Source: Cristatella mucedo
Lineage: Eukaryota > Bryozoa > Phylactolaemata > Cristatellidae
DNA: 64,000 nt
Direction: 5' to 3'
Assembly: GCA_009760855.2 (NCBI GenBank)
Contig: WPIO01000009.1
Location: 7,417,001-7,481,000, forward strand
Positions 47,838 through 59,384 of this stretch are shown one piece after another (the first letter of the stretch is position 1; every line of letters begins with the position of its first letter). The position numbers and the translations under genes were made by a program. The notes under the pieces were generated by a model. That model ran no database searches. It worked only from the letters and a program-made list of their open reading frames with translations, and was not told where the DNA came from.

Positions 47838-47978
47838 GCCGAGCTGGCTTGGTCCAGCGGTTGAGGTGCTCGCCCCGACCGAGGTCTGGCTGAGGTCGCG
47901 GGCTCGAGCCCTGAGGCATACGTGTAGCACCTGAATAGTGATTCAGTTCTCTTGGGGCGCTATACAAATGAATTATAT
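47838..47978 (+). mobile_element. SINE-B, full-length reference copy
   Basis: Forward orientation. The tRNA-like head gccgagctggcttggtccag and ggttgaggtgctcg (box-A-like) is followed by the box-B-like gcgggctcgagccctgagg, then the LINE-B-like tail (agttctcttggggcgctata) ending aattatataa. It is the clearest copy for defining the family. Confidence 0.85.
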
Positions 47979-48169
47979 AATTCTCTCCAGCGGTCCGCGT
48001 AAAGGCGCGTAGAGGGAAACTTTAAAAAAGGTCGAACGAGCCGCCGACGCTTGGCCAACGCGGTCCAACACCTGCTGCTGTGCGAGCGGTTAACCAATTC
48101 GTATCCTCTCTAGCCGTCCGTTGGTGTCGGGCATCGGCTGGCTCTCTGCTGAGCGAACAAACTACACTG

Positions 48170-48352
48170 CCACGAACCGCATTTGCATGCTGACCGTGTG
48201 TGCAGGACACCTCTAACCACGCTACGCTTGCTGTCATTGAGCATGCTACCACTAACCATTCAATCGTGCTGTATTTGTAGCAAATATGACGTTCCTAGAA
48301 ATACGCCGAGTTCTCTGGGGGGGGGGGCACTCTAACAAATGTATTATTGTTA
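48170..48352 (+). mobile_element. LINE-B 3' end
   Basis: Plus orientation: catttgcatgctgaccgtgt, accattcaatcgtgctgtat and gccgagttctctggggggg, with an (ATT)-type tail at about 48,340. Confidence 0.7.
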
Positions 48353-48585
48353 TAATTGCTGCTCCATACAAATGCAGTCGCACGTTTCGATCGATTAAAG
48401 GAATATTATTGCATTAAATAATTCTTTAATTATTGCATTTAAAATACGTGATAATAAGAATAAATAAGAGTTCTCTAGGGGCACTCTAACAAATATACTA
48501 TTATTGTTATTATTGCTGCTCCATACAAATGCAGTCGCACGTTTCGATCGATTAAAGGAATAACACGTGATAATAAGAACAGCAC
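48308..48585. repeat. imperfect tandem duplication, period about 155 bp
   Basis: Blocks starting gagttctct-gggggcactc at 48,308 and 48,468 share ctgctccatacaaatgcagt and cgcacgtttcgatcgattaa and then gtgataataagaa. The unit contains the LINE-B tail and its right flank, so the duplication followed the insertion. Confidence 0.8.
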
Positions 48586-48589
48586 ATCG

Positions 48590-48695
48590 TGCCTTCAGAG
48601 AACTTGATATTTTCAAGTAATTTACTATGTTGTAAAGGAAGAATGATAAAATGGTTTGTGGTAACATGTAGAACGTCACTGATATTACGATTTTT
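48590..48695 (-). mobile_element. LINE-B 3' tail, degenerate
   Basis: Reverse orientation: gccttcagagaacttgatat, ttgtaaaggaagaatgataa and tggtttgtggtaacatgta. Confidence 0.55.
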
Positions 48696-48967
48696 AATAG
48701 GCTCTACATTCTAGAATCGCAGGAATTAATCCTTTGTTATCACTTCCGACCGGGCCTAATGGCGCTGGCTGAATTTTTCTCACCACCTGAACTAGGGCAG
48801 CAGGAAGAAACTGTTCAAACTGAACGGATGCGTACAGGAACTATTACGGCGAGAAGAAGCGAGCGGTTGTCCGTCGGTCCGATAACCATCTCGGCACCGG
48901 GGAAGGTCACGGCGAAGGTCACATGGAGGTCGACAGGTGCGGACATCCCGACCTGGATCCTCTGGAG

Positions 48968-49280
48968 ATGCGTCGTTCGTTCGCCGTGCTTTTATTAGCT
49001 TTCGCCAGCCTAAACGTAGCTAGCGGCTCAGGTAAGGCGGCGTAGCCGCGTCGCGCCAGCTTTGCAGCGCGCGACGCGGCTCGACGCTGCTGCGGTGCCT
49101 CTGTCGCGTTTCTTGTGCGCCCGGCTTCGTTTAGTCGAGAGGCCCTAGCGTTCGGAAGCGCTGCGGTCGACGGTGTTTTCGAGCGTGCTGAAACGAGTGG
49201 GCCAAATGAGCGCTCGAGGCGACCGTCAGATCGGAGCTGTGCTGCTGCAGCTCATGTCGAGCGCGTTAGTGTCTGTGTGC

Positions 49281-49321
<41 letters not shown>

Positions 49322-52300
49322 TGTGTGCGCGCGTGTGTGTTTGAGTGTGCGCGCGTGTGTGTGGCCGGACGACTTGCTCTGGATTCGCCGAGTCCGCCTG
49401 TCTGTGCGCCGCTTAGTTACTGGCGCGAGGCGCGAGGTCGGAGCCAGTCAAGGAGCGGGTAGCCGCAGAGACTGCTCGGCTGCAGCAGCAGCTGCCATCG
49501 ACGCGGACGGCGAAGATCGTATCTCTTCTGCTGCTTCTAGCTATTTAAAAGCGGTGGCCCGGACCGCCACAGAGGTGGCCCGGACGACCGGCTGTGGGCG
49601 AGCTCGATTGCACTCCGATTGCCGTGTAGTTAGTTGGCCGTGTAGTGCTGCGTAGTGTAGTACTTTACTAATGCTGCGTAGTGTAGTGCTCCCCTCCCTC
49701 AGTTCGCCGGTCTTTTGTTCAGAACACGTTGCCCTACTTGTTGCCAAGTGTCGGTACTCTGTGGGCGTGGTGTCGGTTCATGTACTGAGTAATAATAGTG
49801 ATAATGATGAGATATTTTTAAGTGCCGTTAGAGAACTAAATCTCTTTGCAAGCACTTTATGTATGCTGAAAAAGAAGCATGTCAATTGGTTCAATTGACT
49901 ACACACTGTATCTGCACGCCGCAAGCTTAAATAAGACAATTCAGGCGGACACAGAAAATGCTGTGAGAAGCATGTGCATTTTTAGCTTCATTTTCAATGT
50001 CGTTCAGTCAGTGAATGTTGTGACGTCAGTCGGGATTAAGTGTCAGGCTTTGGGAGCAGACATACCGAACACACAGTCTCAAAAGATTTTTGAGGTTAGC
50101 TAGAGGCTGAACTAAACGACTTGAGTCAGACGAGTGGGTGGTACTATGCCTAGCCCGATTGGTAAGTATTTCGTTGACAAGTAGTCTGACGTGGCTAATA
50201 ATAATAATAACAATGCACTTGATAAAGCACCCTCAGCAAACTAAATCTCTTTCTAGGCGCTTTACATTTGCTGCAAAGGGAAATGCAATTGAATGGTGAG
50301 TAATAGCATGCTTGATAAACAACATGAATAACATGGTTAGGGGTGACATGCACAGGGTCAGCATCCTATTGCGGTGTCCACCACAGACGAGCGTAGGTGC
50401 AGTGTTTTTCACCACATGTAAGCGTCTAATTGTACAGGCCGAAGGACCTGCAAGTCGCGTGTTACAAAATCAGGACTGGGTGTCGCAAATATACGAACCA
50501 GCTTGGATGGGGTCAATATTTCGTCTGGTTAACTGTCTGCACTAGCTTGTACACAGATTTTGGTTTATTATATCCTTCTCAGGCATGCTGGATAGGCTGG
50601 CCACATCTTTATATGGTCAGACCTGGTGTGAAAGCACATGGCCTGCTCGTGCTGCTGATTTGCATCATTCATGCGTTCAAACCAAAGGGTGTGGAAAATC
50701 CTCTACTTTTTTCTGTTTGTCATTGGCCGTTGACAGACTAGGAAGTTGCATCGAAGATAGGTTGGTGGGTGTTCACTCGCAATGTCACTGGATAGGATTA
50801 GAAGCTATGCCTACCTTATTGGCTCATTTTGGAATGAACCCCCTTCGTGCCGAGCATGCCCCAGAGTGTGTAAGGCCTGTGTGACCTGTTCCCTGGTAGA
50901 TATGCATATATTAAATATCAACCAATCGCCATTGCAACCTTACAGTGAATGTTAAGCCGCAGACTCTTGTTTGTGGCTCAGCAAGTTTCTGAAGGCTATT
51001 CGGGTTCTTCTCTGTGTGCCATGTGGAGGCACAAGCATCCATTGTGAGTGCATATCAATGCAAAGGTCATCAAGCTGTGCCAAAGCATGAGCGAGTGATC
51101 CTCCCCTGCACCCAATACATTCGCTGTGTGATTACGCTGAGGTATGATAGATGCCTAATTCCAGTTTATATCTCGACTTTTCTAATAGTTTTAGACACGT
51201 GCTCTTGAAGTAAGTTTTGAACATTGCACACGTGTACACATTATCTTGGAGATTGAGTGGGTGCAATATAAAGCTACGAAGGAATATCTACAGCTGAACA
51301 GCCGGCAGCGAAGCAGATGGCATCTGTTTGTAGGCGGTGCAATATTTGCTTGCTTTCTAATGATAATAATGATAATTCATTTGTTTAGCGCCCCCAAGAG
51401 GACTTTATCTCTCTAGGCGACAATGTGACATACCATTGCATTTGCTTTGAGAAAGGCTTTTGCAGTTGGCTTATCTATCACGTCTGCTCGAAAGCCAATA
51501 CAATCTCTGTTCAAGCTCATGTGTGGGCTGTGGTCTTCCAATCTCAGCCTCGAGATGTGCTTTGCTCTTCCTATTCCTGAATGCTGCAAGGATGATACTT
51601 CTCACCCACTTCTCACAAGCACTTCTCGACCCCGATCGTGGGTTCGAGTCCTGTAGTGGGCAATCACTTGTTGCCTACTTCAAATGGGCTGAAAGCTGCC
51701 AAGGTTTTTCCGCTTTGATATTAATGACTGTCCAATCGGCCAACCTTTCCACTACTTCAAGATGGAGTGAATTGCACAAACTTGGTGATGGAACCAGCAG
51801 CAGAGACTTGGTCTGTACTGCAAATTCGCGCAGTCATCTAAAGATCTGAATGGCCAAATTGTGCTACACCTTGTCACCTGTCAATACTAGATGCAAAGTA
51901 TTCTCAGTCAGATACCTGAAGACAGCAATTGCAACGTTTGCTTGATCTGAAGTCAGGCTGCCCGTTTTGAAACATTTGGTCTGAGTGTGACTGTTGATCT
52001 CAGCAAGCCCACTTTTTCTCTGAGCCTTGGCAGCTGATTCTCCAGATATAGAACGTCCTCTCCCCAAAATGTTACTGGTAAGCTGCCTTCTTACAGCTTC
52101 TGTACCTATTTGAGCAAGAACTGTACATCTTTAAACTTAGCTTCAATAGTCGTCTATGATTAGTCGGTACCTGCTTTGGCTTCCCCCCATTCCCCCAATC
52201 GTTTGTAGCTTTTCTTTGGCACGATTGGTTTGCTCCAAATAATGATGGCTAGTGTTCTCGGATAGTCGTTCGCTCGCTACTTGCTGGTCGTTCTTCTTAA

Positions 52301-54367
52301 AGGCCACTGTGTTAAATGCTGGTCTTGGGTCACATCCACAGTTACCTTGCCCTCTGTCTGTACACATTTGGACTTTGGCAGTGAAGGCTGCTAAACTAGA
52401 TTGCCAGGACTAGGTCACTGTGTTCTCTAAGATCCTGCCTGCATTTTCTACATCTATAACTTTCTCATTTGGTGTCGAAGTCTTTGTTTCGAGAAATGAA
52501 GATGGGGTTCCTCGTCATGTCAAACCGAGCAGATGGTGAGTGTGTATGACCTGCCAAGTGATTGCTTAGTGGTTCTCATAGCCAGCTCACCCAGCCAACT
52601 GCTGGCTATTTTGCAGGCTCGGTATGCCAGCAGATTTTGTATCGCTTGTGCAGGACCACGGCCTTTATCAGACCTTTACATGCTTTGTGATCAAAACTCA
52701 GCCCACCTCTTCTCAGCTCAACTCAACTCAGTGCTGCTAGCATCCAGGTGCTGCGGCCTCTGTGTGGTCGGAGCTGCTTGCCACTGCTTTTCCGAGGGCT
52801 GCTGTTGGCAGCCGGGCTGGAAATAGCTGTGGATGTGATCATAGACCATTTTTTAGCCGAAGCTAGCCACAATCGTGATGTCCGGCCACTGCTTGTCTCG
52901 GGGGAGGGGAAGGGGGTGGGCAGCTGGTGGCAGTGGGACTAAAAATAGCAAGATTTGATCAGCGACCATTTTTAGCTAGGTAGCTACGCTACCAGCCAGC
53001 CACGATCGATCTCTACCAGTCTGTCCGGCCATCCACCAGTCTGTTCCCGATACATCGTGTTCCATCTGTCCATCGTCAGTCCATCTGTGCTACCACCAGG
53101 TGTTGTGCAGGGCTCAATAGTTGGCCTAGAGGTCGATCATTGGAGGTTCAGGAGAAAAGCACAAGGAGGAGAAGGAAGTGCCTGCAGAGTCGGTGCGCAC
53201 TTGCTGTTTGTTGTCATGCTGGCTTATCTGCTCGTTCACCCTGAGAGCTCTCCCTCTGCGCATGCCTCTGCTGGCTGCTTTACATTAGCCACTGGATCTG
53301 GTAGCCCCGTGGCCAATTATGAGGGAGCTCCAAGCCCTTCTGCTGCTGGCTGCTGAATGCCTACCGAGTGGTCCTGCCCAAATGGAAAGCCTTTAGGGTG
53401 CATCCAAAAGGAGTATGGAGAAATGCAGCCATTGGTGACCAGGTGCCATCTCGTGTTAAGGCATGCCAATGCTGACGGAGGGGTAAGAAGTATTGTGCAA
53501 ACTGCTAGAGGATTCTGTGTCCGATAAGTCGCGTAGTATGTCAAGAAAGTCCATGCGCATTGAAAGCCGATGTTAAATCTCAGTGACAGGAGACACAGTT
53601 AGCCGGAGGGCACCGTAGGCGAAGCTGGTTGCATTCACTAGTTAAAATCAGCTGCATAGATTCGACATTGTAGCTATTGCCTATGCTATAGGTGCTAACA
53701 AGGGTTTGCTTTGTGCGTGAGTGGCATCTTTGTTCCTTTTCGACCACTGTTGCAGCTTGAGTGGCTTGGCGGGATTACGAGACTCTGATCTGCAAAATCA
53801 TTCTTTTTTAATCCTATGAACGCTATACATTATGGCATCAGGGTACTTTCTAGTAAAATCGCCTGGTGCACACTTACGTTGTTATTGATTTCTTCGAAAT
53901 TGCCGGCGATGAGGTCTGGAACTGAGCTGCAGTCTCCGAACCCCTTCCACCTATCGTCATCTATCTGGTTGTCGCCGAACTGGGGTGCTAAGCCGTGCCG
54001 TGTGCCGGTATCTTAATGGGTAGACTGTGTGTTGACAATGCCGCAGGATGCTGCTGCCATGATTGCTTGCACTACCAGCTCCATCAAATAGTTTGTCCTG
54101 TTGCAGATGCAAGCGCCTACTGTCCCGAATCACATCAGCCGATGGAAGTGTACCGCTGCAAGTGCTATCGCTTCGTTTTGACCGAAATGTACTGGCCGAA
54201 CGCTCAGAAGGACTGCGAAGAGAACAGTGGACAGCTCGTGCAGGTCACCGATGCCAGCATGAGCTCGTGGTTATCTAAGCAGCTGGATCGGAAGTTCTAC
54301 CTGAAAAACGGAGCGTGGATTGGGCTGAGCTATAATCAAAGTATTAACGACTGGACGTGGCCATCCG
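48968..54367 (+). CDS. secreted C-type lectin domain protein, first two exons
   Basis: Exon 48,968-49,031 encodes a classic signal peptide (MRRSFAVLLLAFASLNVASG) and ends CAG|gtaagg in phase 1. Exon 54,107-54,367 follows ctgttgcag and its first two bases complete an Asp codon, so the phases match. It encodes the first half of a C-type lectin domain: YCPESHQPMEVYRCKCYRF, WPNAQKDCEENSGQLVQV and WIGLSYNQSINDWTWPSG, including the paired early Cys residues, the Cys of the first long helix region and the WIGL motif. It ends G|gtgagt, also phase 1. The second half, with the WND calcium site and the last two Cys, should lie on a later exon that I could not find. C-type lectins bind glycans or other ligands outside the cell, commonly in invertebrate immunity; which ligand applies here is unknown. 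The linkage of the two exons across 5.1 kb is inferred. Confidence 0.75.
49283..49365. repeat. (GT)n microsatellite with GC interruptions
   Basis: A GT run with several gcgcg breaks lies in a CpG-rich stretch. Confidence 0.95.
49790..50105 (-). mobile_element. LINE-B-related 3' end, diverged
   Basis: Reverse orientation: TAA-type tail, agagaactaaatctctttgc, and a diverged coding end (gacgtcagtcgggattaagt, ggctttgggagcagacatac). Confidence 0.65.
50195..50365 (-). mobile_element. LINE-B 3' end, young-looking
   Basis: Reverse orientation: (TAA)n, ctctttctaggcgctttaca, aatgcaattgaatggtgagt and catggttaggggtgacatgc. It closely matches the copies at 16,388 and 35,220. Confidence 0.8.
51360..51430 (-). 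mobile_element. LINE-B or SINE-B tail fragment
   Basis: gataataatgataattcatt and agcgcccccaagaggacttt match the shared tail of LINE-B and SINE-B. It is too short to assign to one of them. Confidence 0.45.
51595..51742 (+). mobile_element. SINE-A-like copy, diverged subfamily
   Basis: Box B gggttcgagtcctgtagtgg is clear. The tail ends with a tcggccaa variant like the copy at 58,905 (gttgaatcggccga), suggesting a subfamily. Confidence 0.65.
52797..53035. repeat. imperfect tandem duplication of about 120 bp
   Basis: Two blocks share ggcagc or ggcagt followed by ggg-tgga/acta, aaaatagc, gatca-agaccattttt and tgtccggcca, with insertions between them. Confidence 0.55.
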
Positions 54368-54535
54368 GTGAGTTTTGAGTACCCACGGTCGCAAAGGACT
54401 GATACTTTGCTTTGCTGCCAGTTGTGCAGTGCCACTTTGTGCTGCAAACGTATTACACATCGTTCACCATGTAATTACCGAGAGCCGGGTATCGTTTGCA
54501 AATACATTATTTATCTCCGACTCTGCCCTCTGACT

Positions 54536-54544
54536 CTGCCCTCT

Positions 54545-54632
<88 letters not shown>
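54536..54632. repeat. (CT)n microsatellite
   Basis: About 95 bases of CT begin about 170 bp after the lectin exon donor. The Ser-Leu or Arg-Glu frames here are repeat artefacts. Confidence 0.97.
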
Positions 54633-54638
<6 letters not shown>

Positions 54639-55640
54639 GCATCTCTGTCAGTCTGTCTGTCTCTGTCTCTCTCTCTCCCTCTCTCTTCCTTTCCCGTGTG
54701 AGCCATTAAACAAAACTCTATTTTATGCCTTGCCAGAGTAGAGGTGCCTTCATATTTTCTGCCTGTTAGCATGACAGCATTTTGTTGCTATTTGGCATGT
54801 TTTTTTATTGTCTTTCGATGATAAGTCTGGAGTACTCGGTGGGGTCTTTGGAGCATAGCACCAGGTTGTGATAAATGTCCCACAAACATGGATCTTGTCA
54901 CCGGTAGGATTTGAAAATGGCAACCGTGGCAATAGGCAATCCTGCCAGTTGGGCAAGGGATGGCTGCTAAACCTTTTGTTTGATGTTCTACCTGGTGGGC
55001 CTGAAGGCTCATCTGAATTCATCGGCTTAATTTTTCTTTGTCACGCTAGTCGCTAGCCCAGAGAGTGCACACACTTCGTCTACCAGGGTTTTTAGTGATT
55101 ATTGTGTCCTATAATTGTGCTGGTTTCAGTACAAAATGGTAATGTTTAGTGCCACGAAACTGGCAGACTGCCAAACTCGGTGATAAATTACAGCATATGA
55201 TGTTTGTGGCCTTAATCTTGACTCCCGACCGACTGATAGTTTCGATAGTGCCTCTGCTGGAAAGAGGCTTCTTTTTGAATCGGGTAGTTAGTAGGCTCTC
55301 TGCTTCGTATCACAGTTTGCTGGTGTGATGCAGCGATCAACTCTTTCCGATTCCATTTCTGCTTGGCACTTCCTTACTAGTGTTGGTTCGCTCAAACATC
55401 CGCCCACGTGTGGGCACCCACTCGGCGACTGCCGTCGTCAGCTGCATTCGCGAGTGCCAAGCATACTTTTTCGTTGAAACCTTGAATTCGGGATCGCAAT
55501 AATCACGAGATCGCTGTCCTGACTTGTGTAAAGTGCATAGGCGGAGGACGGAATTTTCTGGGTAAGCTTGAGTATATAGTCTCTCCGTACATAACTCCCT
55601 AGGTTTAAGAGTGAGTTTCGAATGGGCAAGTTTTTCAGAT
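54633..55640. other. unassigned DNA right of the lectin exon
   Basis: I looked for the second half of the lectin domain here (a Trp-Asn-Asp motif and two Cys codons after an acceptor) and did not find it. No repeat family was recognised. Confidence 0.4.
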
Positions 55641-55644
55641 CAGT

Positions 55645-55735
55645 CTCATAGCTCGGCCGCCTAGGTGGACAAATGGTTATTGCAACAGATGTGGTCTGTG
55701 AGGTCCCGAGTTCGAAACTTGCTGGCCGTTGTATT
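55645..55735 (+). mobile_element. tRNA-like SINE relic
   Basis: tagctcggccgcctaggtgg followed about 50 bases later by cccgagttcgaaacttgctg resembles a tRNA-derived SINE head with box B. The body is not alignable to SINE-A or SINE-B. Confidence 0.45.
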
Positions 55736-55787
55736 TTTTCAAGTCAACCGACGTTACCCTTGACCAAGAGACCTGCAGCAATGTTAC

Positions 55788-58740
55788 AGAATGTATCTCT
55801 GTCTGTAATTCCACAAAGATTATGTGGGTGTTATGTAAAAGAGTTTGTATAGCTAACTCAAAATGTAAGTGGTTTTCGGTATGCATTTGGTAGTCACCAG
55901 ACTTCACCTCACACAACAAAGAGAAAGTGAGAAGCATAGCTGAGTCAGAGGGCAGTTGAAGTAGTGAGTAGCATGGAAGTAGCAGCTTGTTACGGCTGGA
56001 AATATTGTGCCATAGTCAGTTGAAGGAGAGTAGATCTCGTTGCATAAGAATTGTGGAAGTGAGTTCCACAGTCAAGGACCTGCAGAGCAAAGGCTTCTGC
56101 GGCCAATGATCTTTTAGCTGAGGAATGGAACAACTAATGTATTATCCATAGAGGACCTGGGGGCACAAAGAGGCTGAAACTGGTGAAGCAGTTCAACTAG
56201 GTATGCAGGAGCCAGGCCGTGGCTCGCCTTGTGGGTCAGCATAGAAATTAAGTCTGTATCCATTGATCAACCGGCTGCCATCCAAGCTATTTTAGCAAAG
56301 GAGACACGTGGTCAAACCTCGGGGATTTCTAAACTAGCCTTGCAGCCATATTCGTCACCTGCTGCAGTGGCCTTGAGGCTTTTATCGGTAGCCCAGCCAA
56401 AATTGAATGCAATAATCTAGCACAAACAGAACCAAGAAGCTAGTTAAATATCTTGCAAGCCACCGAGGAAGACAGCTCCTAACCTTAGATAGTGATCTGA
56501 TGTGATGGCTGGCTGTAGAAGCAGTCTTCTTAACGAAACTTTCAAAATTTAGGCAGCTGTCGAAGACGGCACCCAAATTCCGAGCATAAGGTGATGGTCG
56601 TACAGCAGCATCACCTATTAGAACAGCAAATTCTTCTAGTCCAGCCACACGCTTAGCCACGTAGCAGTTCCAATGTATCAGTGTTTAGTTTACGGAAATT
56701 TGCCGACATCCAGGTTCGAATGTCTGTAAGGCAAGCATTCAGTTACCAGTCCCTGCAGCCATTTCCGAAAGTTTAAAATAATAAATAAAGCTGAATATCT
56801 TCAGTATAGAAGTGATAGCCGATTCCATGGACCCAAATCACTTTTCCGAGAGGTTCAGTATAAATTGTGAACAGCAGCCGGCCGAGGATGGACCCTTCTA
56901 GGATTCCATGCGTGGCTGGTCTGGTTTATGAGACCTGACCCCCCCCCCCACACGACACGGATTGAACACTATCGGACAAGTAGGATTTGAAACACGCTAG
57001 TGTCTTATTTGCCTGACCGATTGTTGCGCTCAATCGTTCAAGTAGGATATTGTGATGAATAGTGTCGAAGGCAGCTGATAAATATAGCAGCACTAGGGCA
57101 GTGACACTCCTGTCATCGTTGCTGCATGCAATGTCATTGGTTACACAGAGGAGCAAAGTTTCAGTGGAATTCTGCCGGTTGAACTCCGACTGAAATTTGA
57201 TGAACAATTTATTCTTTTCAATGTGTGTTACGAGCTAGTTGGCAAACATTTTTTAAGAATCTTTGACAAAAATAGATGAAAGAAAACAGGGCGATAGTTT
57301 GCAAGGCCTTCTGTATCTAATCCAGGCTTTTTAAGTATCGGTCTAACGATGGTCGATTTGAAGGACTTCGGTACAACCCGTTTTTCAGAGAAGTAATACA
57401 AATCTCAGTTATTACTGGGCTATGTTTGTCTACCAGTGGAGACCGCCGAGGTTATGTATAGGATCTTCAGGAGACTAGCTCTTTTTAATACACTTTTCAA
57501 CAGTTCAACAATTGCTTTAGTCGGAGGGGGCTTTGTGGAGGCACAAAGGTTTATAATTTTTCTGTGGAGAAAGCTGAAAACCTGTCGGCCGAGCCGGTAT
57601 TATTATTTGGGGGGGGGGTGAGACCTCTTAGAACTGGCCAGTAAATTGTTCACCATATTCTGTTTTGGGTCCGAGAGGCAGGACTTCAGTTTTCGAGTGA
57701 AAATGAAGCCCTTGCTTTTGTAAGCTTCCAGGTGAAGACATGGAGCAAGTCTTTGAAATTATCTAGATCGTCATCACCCCCAGACTTCTTAAAGCGATAT
57801 TCAAGCCTGCGCTTAACACGGCATATCCGTTGAAGTTTTTTTGTAAATTGAAAGGAATCCGCGTGACTCTGTACGTGGACCAAATGTGCGGGAGCATGCT
57901 CGTCAAGTGCACTCTTAAGTGACATGTTCAATGCATCAGTGATGGTGTCTAGGCTGTCGGTCGAGTCTGGGTGCAGATCAAGAAAAAATACTAGCTGATT
58001 TAACAGCCTCTTTTGTATAGCGATAGAAGAGCCTTTACAGCTATTGCCACTGATTGCATCAGCAATAAAGGATCGCCCGCCGCAGGGTTCGAACCCCCAA
58101 CCTCGGGACCGAGGTCGTGAAAAGCAACCACCTTACCTAGTGTGCCATCACGGCTCAAGAAGACCTACCTCACATACAGATATAAAAATGTGTCCTGGTC
58201 AATACTTTTAAATTGTGTCGATGAACACACATGACGTTACCCTGCATGTACAACGGAGCTGGACCAGTAAATGAGACAGCAATGATCAGAGAGTGTCATC
58301 GGGCACACAAGGTCAGTGGGGCAGGCATCATTAGTGATGAGATCCATGATATGGCCACCGATGTGACTTGTATGAGTAATGTGTTGGACCAAAGCGAAGT
58401 TATCCAGACAGTCAAGAAATGAGCAGACCTTGCTGTAGCTAGGATCGTCAACGTGAATGCTGAAATTTCCTGCAATTAGTAGTGGCATGTTGCAAACAAA
58501 TATCACAGCAAATATCACAACAGTGCGAGGCACTATCTTTGATGAGGACCTGATTTTGACTGATTCAAACGACGTTCCATGCGAAAAACAACAGGTGCTA
58601 TAGCCAAGGGATTCGCGAACAACGACAGCAACCCTGCCACCCACCTTGACAGACCGCTCGATCTGAGAGAATGAGAATCCGGTTGAGGCAGTCTCAGATA
58701 CATAGCTACCAGAGTAGCACATCATCCACGATAAGTAACA
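55788..58740 (-). mobile_element. LINE-A, longest copy, degenerate
   Basis: Reverse orientation and about 2.8 kb without its SINE insertion. From the 3' end: terminal tail (aatgtatctctgtctgtaat), 3' UTR, decayed C-terminus, reverse transcriptase (TASHHIRSLSKVRSCLP at 56,500-56,560; LLYLSAAFDTIHHNILLERL at about 57,020-57,080; the active-site region near 56,800 reads FYTED instead of FYADD), linker (SFQFTKKLQRICRVKRR at about 57,820) and endonuclease (LIAGNFSIHVDD and LSDHCCL at 58,260-58,460). Multiple stops and frameshifts are present. This copy shows that LINE-A encodes an apurinic-type endonuclease upstream of the reverse transcriptase, as L2/CR1-type elements do. Confidence 0.85.
57985..58153 (-). 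mobile_element. SINE-A inserted in LINE-A
   Basis: Reverse orientation: actagctgatttaacagcct, caataaaggatcgcccgccg, box B gggttcgaacccccaacctc and accaccttacctagtgtgcc. The LINE-A frame resumes on both sides, so the SINE is the younger insertion. Confidence 0.85.
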
Positions 58741-58904
58741 CCTTATTTTTTAGCAGGGTTAAATTGGCACTCGGTGCAAGACAGGACACTTGCGGCAACA
58801 TGAACTAGGCGCTCCTAAACTGCCACCACTAGGTCACGGGCCCTCCGCCGCCAGGGATGCTTGCTTATGAACAAGGCCATGCGAATGACCTCTTTGGCCC
58901 ATGG

Positions 58905-59055
58905 GTGTCAGGCCAGGGTGAGCTGCTCGCACTTCACGACCCAGACGGACGGTTCGAGCCCTGTAGCAGGAGCCGATCCTTTATTTCTTCTGCAACCAAG
59001 TGAAAGCCACTGTGGCTCACCTGCCAGTAAAACGATTTTAGGCTGTTGAATCGGC
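58905..59055 (+). mobile_element. SINE-A-like copy, diverged subfamily
   Basis: Box-A side aggccagggtgagctgctcg, box B cggttcgagccctgtagcag, and tail ggctgttgaatcggccgact shared with the copy at 51,595. Confidence 0.65.
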
Positions 59056-59151
59056 CGACTTTTATTAATTAATTCTATCAGCTTAATACATTATTTTTGG
59101 TCTTGTCTCTAAGGTTCTCCGAACTTTCTTTCGCCAAGGATTGTGTCGTGG

Positions 59152-59154
<3 letters not shown>

Positions 59155-59208
<54 letters not shown>
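59155..59208. repeat. (CT)n microsatellite
   Basis: About 54 bases of pure CT. Confidence 0.95.
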
Positions 59209-59211
<3 letters not shown>

Positions 59212-59384
59212 GTTGTGCTGCTGGCTCTCGAGTGGGCGCAGCCGCATATTATTGGCTTTCTCTCTGGCTTAGCTTGCTCGGTCGACTGCTCAGTCCACCA
59301 TTCGCTAAATCGCCGCCAGCCACTTGTTTGCGTGGCACACTGACAGAAGCAACAACCTGAAAGGCTTCTCCCATAAGAACGGGC

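Larger units (their letters stand above)
49032..54106 (+). other. putative 5.1-kb intron of the lectin gene
   Basis: The left 700 bases are GC- and CpG-rich and hold a (GT)n tract. The remainder holds LINE-B copies at 49,790-50,365 and 51,360, a SINE-A-like copy at 51,595 and an imperfect duplication at about 52,797-53,035. Plus-strand frames at 50,430-50,884 have no recognisable domain. Confidence 0.5.

Noticed and set aside
49115-49655. Two overlapping long plus-strand frames in the GC-rich region after the lectin signal exon
   Set aside because: They cross a GT repeat, overlap each other in different frames and carry no domain; high GC explains the lack of stops.
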